Positions 62,297 through 64,000 of a DNA stretch of 64,000 nt are shown piece after piece (positions within the stretch are counted from its first letter, which is position 1; each line of letters begins with the position of its first letter). The stretch comes from Pseudomonas sp. GM18 (lineage in GTDB: Bacteria; Pseudomonadota; Gammaproteobacteria; Pseudomonadales; Pseudomonadaceae): NCBI RefSeq assembly GCF_000282195.1, contig NZ_AKJT01000022.1, positions 124,001 through 188,000 of the forward strand, given 5' to 3'. Under the pieces are notes generated by a model, which saw only the letters and a list, made by a program, of their open reading frames with translations, had not been told where the DNA came from and did not search any database. Made by a program: the position numbers and the translations under genes.

Positions 62297-62680
62297 ATGA
62301 AATTTCGTTTTCTTCTGTGGATGCTGGGTTTGTTGATGGGTAAGGCCAGTCGGACTAATCCTGCGTTTCAGCAGCAGTTGGGTGACAAGGCGTTGGTGTT
62401 TCAGCTACAGACCCTGGACGGGAAGGTGGCGCGGCATTTCGTGGTGAAGGATCAGCGCATAACCAGTAAGGCTGGGGTGTATGCGGAGCCGGCGTTTGCG
62501 ATTGCTTTTAAGGACGCGGCTTATGGCTTTGCCACGATGCAGGCGAAGAACAAGCAGTTGGCGTTTATGCAGGGGATTCAGGACAAGTCGATTCAGATCA
62601 AGGGCAACCCGGCGCTGGTGATCTGGTTTCAGGGGCTGACCAAGTATTTGAAGCCGCGGAAGGCTAAGTCTAAGGCCTGA
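62297..62680 (+). CDS. SCP2-like sterol-carrier-type protein
   Basis: 127 residues. After a short hydrophobic start ('FRFLLWMLGLLMGKASRTN') the chain reads like an SCP2 domain ('ALVFQLQTLDGKVARHFVVKDQRITSK', 'AFAIAFKDAAYGFATMQAKNKQLAFMQGIQDKSIQIKGNPALVIWFQGLTKYL'), a fold that binds lipids in a tunnel. ATG 62297 (GAGG upstream) is preferred over GTG 62291. Function unknown in bacteria. In P. aeruginosa I recall a similar gene next to the HU gene, which here is 43 kb away across the T6SS island. Confidence 0.75.
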   Translation: MKFRFLLWMLGLLMGKASRTNPAFQQQLGDKALVFQLQTLDGKVARHFVVKDQRITSKAGVYAEPAFAIAFKDAAYGFATMQAKNKQLAFMQGIQDKSIQIKGNPALVIWFQGLTKYLKPRKAKSKA

Positions 62681-62705
62681 CGCAGGTCTTTGGTCAAAGG
62701 GCTTT

Positions 62706-62839
62706 TGTGGCGAGGGAGCTTGCTCCCGCTGGGCTGCGAAGTGGCCCTGAAATCTGAGACCTCGGTTGTATCTGACACATCGCGCTGGCTGGTTTGCGAC
62801 TGCTGCGCAGTCGAGCGGGAGCAAGCTCCCTCGCCACAG
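62706..62839. repeat. REP-like inverted repeat
   Basis: TGTGGCGAGGGAGCTTGCTC at the left and GAGCAAGCTCCCTCGCCACA at the right (perfect inverted arms), with ~95 bases between: a typical fluorescent-pseudomonad REP doublet after the SCP2-like gene. Confidence 0.85.
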
Positions 62840-62874
62840 GGGTTGGTTTATTTCAGATAGATCGGGGTGGATTC

Positions 62875-62930
62875 ATCGCGGGCAAGCCCGCTCCCACAGG
62901 GATCACCTGAATCCTGTGGGAGCGTGGCTT
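62875..62930. repeat. REP-like inverted repeat, second type
   Basis: GCAAGCCCGCTCCCACAGG and CCTGTGGGAGCGTGGCTT form an imperfect hairpin. It lies 28 bases before the HDOD gene stop (minus strand) and may end that transcript. Confidence 0.75.
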
Positions 62931-62957
62931 GGTCCGGGCGGTGATCCGACGATGTTT

Positions 62958-64000
62958 TTAGGCCTGGCTGAATTGCGAAGCCAGTTCACGCAGCAGCACT
63001 TCAGCCTCAAGCACTTTGCTGACCACGTCGTTGGCCTTGTCGCGAGTCAGACCCACACGCTCCAGCAACGCATCCGGGATGTCTTCATCCGGCCCCGAGC
63101 CAATCCCGCGACTACGCAGCAGACGCACAGCCAGACACACAAGATTCGGGTATTCCGCGTAATCACCGTCATAGCTCGGGTCATGCTGGAAGCGCAGGGC
63201 GGTGGCCAGTTCGTCGGGCATGTCCCAGTAGCGCATCAGCCACGCGCCGATCTGTTCGCGGCTGATGCCCAGCAGGTGTTGTTCCACGTAGCTGTGGCAC
63301 AGGTGCGGGTTGACCTCCAGGTGGCGGCAGATCAGCGAGAAGTGCGGCGGGAAGACGTGGGCCAGCAGCAGGTAGCCGAAGTTGTGCAGCAGGCCGGCGA
63401 GGTAGGTCAGGCCGGCTTCCGGGCGCTGGGCGCGGGGCATGGCGCGGGTCAGGCCTTCGATGACGGCGGCGGTGTAGATCGATTGCTGCCAGTACGGCGT
63501 GGTGTGTTGCGGGTGGTCTTTGGGCAGGCTCAGGGTTTTGCCCAGGGCCAGGCCCAGCGCCAGGTTGATCACCAGGTCGAAACCCAGCACGCGGACGATG
63601 GCGTCTTCCACTGAACGAATCTTGCCCGGCGAGGCGTAGTACGGCGACGCTGCCCAGCTGACGACTTGCGCGGCCAGGGCCGGGTCGGTTTCGACGACGC
63701 CGGTGATGTCGTCGATGGTGGCGTTGGGGTCGACCCGCAGTTTGATGATTTTCTGCGCGGTTTCGGCCAGTGGCGGAATTTCGATGGTCGCTTCCAGGCG
63801 TTGCTGGATGCGCCTCGCGGTGAACGCTTGCACGGCCTGGGTGATTTCCTCGCGGTCATCGTCGGGGCGGTCGAGGTTCGGGCGGATGCTGTGCACGGCT
63901 TCGCCGAAGTTGCCGGCGCTGGCCTTGGTGAGCATGGTTTTGAAATCGTCGCTGGAGATTTCCAGCAGCACGCCCGGCTCGCCCGAGTTGATCAGCAACT
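62958..64000 (-). CDS. HDOD domain protein, 5' end outside the window
   Basis: At least 347 residues are visible; the frame is open at the window edge. The HDOD domain spans roughly the region 'IPPLAETAQKIIKLRVDPNATIDDI' to 'GLLHNFGYLLLAHVFPP'. HDOD domains are degenerate HD phosphohydrolase relatives used in signalling. The first visible residues ('LLINSGEPGVLLEISSDDFKTML') look like the end of a YbaK/prolyl-tRNA deacylase-type domain, so the full protein may be the YbaK-HDOD fusion known in pseudomonads (inference). Confidence 0.85.
   Translation of the reverse strand, partial: LLINSGEPGVLLEISSDDFKTMLTKASAGNFGEAVHSIRPNLDRPDDDREEITQAVQAFTARRIQQRLEATIEIPPLAETAQKIIKLRVDPNATIDDITGVVETDPALAAQVVSWAASPYYASPGKIRSVEDAIVRVLGFDLVINLALGLALGKTLSLPKDHPQHTTPYWQQSIYTAAVIEGLTRAMPRAQRPEAGLTYLAGLLHNFGYLLLAHVFPPHFSLICRHLEVNPHLCHSYVEQHLLGISREQIGAWLMRYWDMPDELATALRFQHDPSYDGDYAEYPNLVCLAVRLLRSRGIGSGPDEDIPDALLERVGLTRDKANDVVSKVLEAEVLLRELASQFSQA

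Overview
The window is a contiguous piece of a Pseudomonas chromosome, most like the P. fluorescens group. Support comes from the high-GC codon use, the gene order MFS-pstSCAB-phoU-(response regulator)-(M23)-(CorC)-phoR-phoB-ubiA-ubiC-rubredoxin-rubredoxin reductase-HU, the very long pseudomonad-type PstC and PstA, and several families of REP-like palindromes. Gene identities were read from the translations and motifs; no database search was possible.

Layout. (1) 1-534: non-coding, with a large hairpin-forming element. (2) 534-15,000: phosphate uptake and its regulation. An MFS transporter is followed by pstS, pstC, pstA, pstB and phoU, with good Pho boxes before pstS, pstC and phoB. Next come a response regulator with a PilZ-like tail, an M23 peptidase, a CorC-type membrane protein, and phoR-phoB on the minus strand. 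(3) 15,000-19,000: a small secreted protein, ubiA/ubiC (minus), rubredoxin and its reductase, and an HU-family protein. (4) 19,050-62,000: an island built around a complete H2-type T6SS structural operon: tssABCE, tssFG, clpV, sfa, a small lipoprotein, fha, tssJKLM, PP2C phosphatase, kinase and vgrG. No hcp gene is present. It carries three cargo sites: a VgrG fused to a Tle1-like DUF2235 lipase with two tandem DUF2931 immunity candidates; a PAAR/unknown effector/membrane protein module inserted between tssE and tssF; and a peptidoglycan-degrading effector (M23-like plus GH19-like) after the second vgrG, followed by a string of exported proteins that look like immunity genes, two of them LprI-like. 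(5) 62,290-64,000: core-like genes again, an SCP2-like protein and an HDOD protein cut by the window edge.

The most unusual signal is a structured RNA leader in front of each of three DUF6124-family genes (19.05, 56.35 and 61.33 kb, all minus strand). Two of these genes sit at the two ends of the island. Each leader can fold into a 16-bp closing helix around a UUCG-capped hairpin and a CCGG-stemmed hairpin, followed by a fourth hairpin. Two further pairings are kept although their sequences differ between copies: the CCGG hairpin loop is complementary to the gene's own Shine-Dalgarno region, and the linker is complementary to the loop of the fourth hairpin. This suggests a cis-acting translational switch, which I do not recognise from a described family.

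How it works together. The pst/pho genes form one phosphate-starvation circuit. In the island, the structural operon builds the injector; VgrG and PAAR proteins carry the toxic domains; the genes just downstream of each toxin protect the producer. A duplicated module of about 0.7 kb, a copy of a vgrG 3' end in front of an exported protein, and a truncated membrane gene show that the right part of the island was assembled by recombination.
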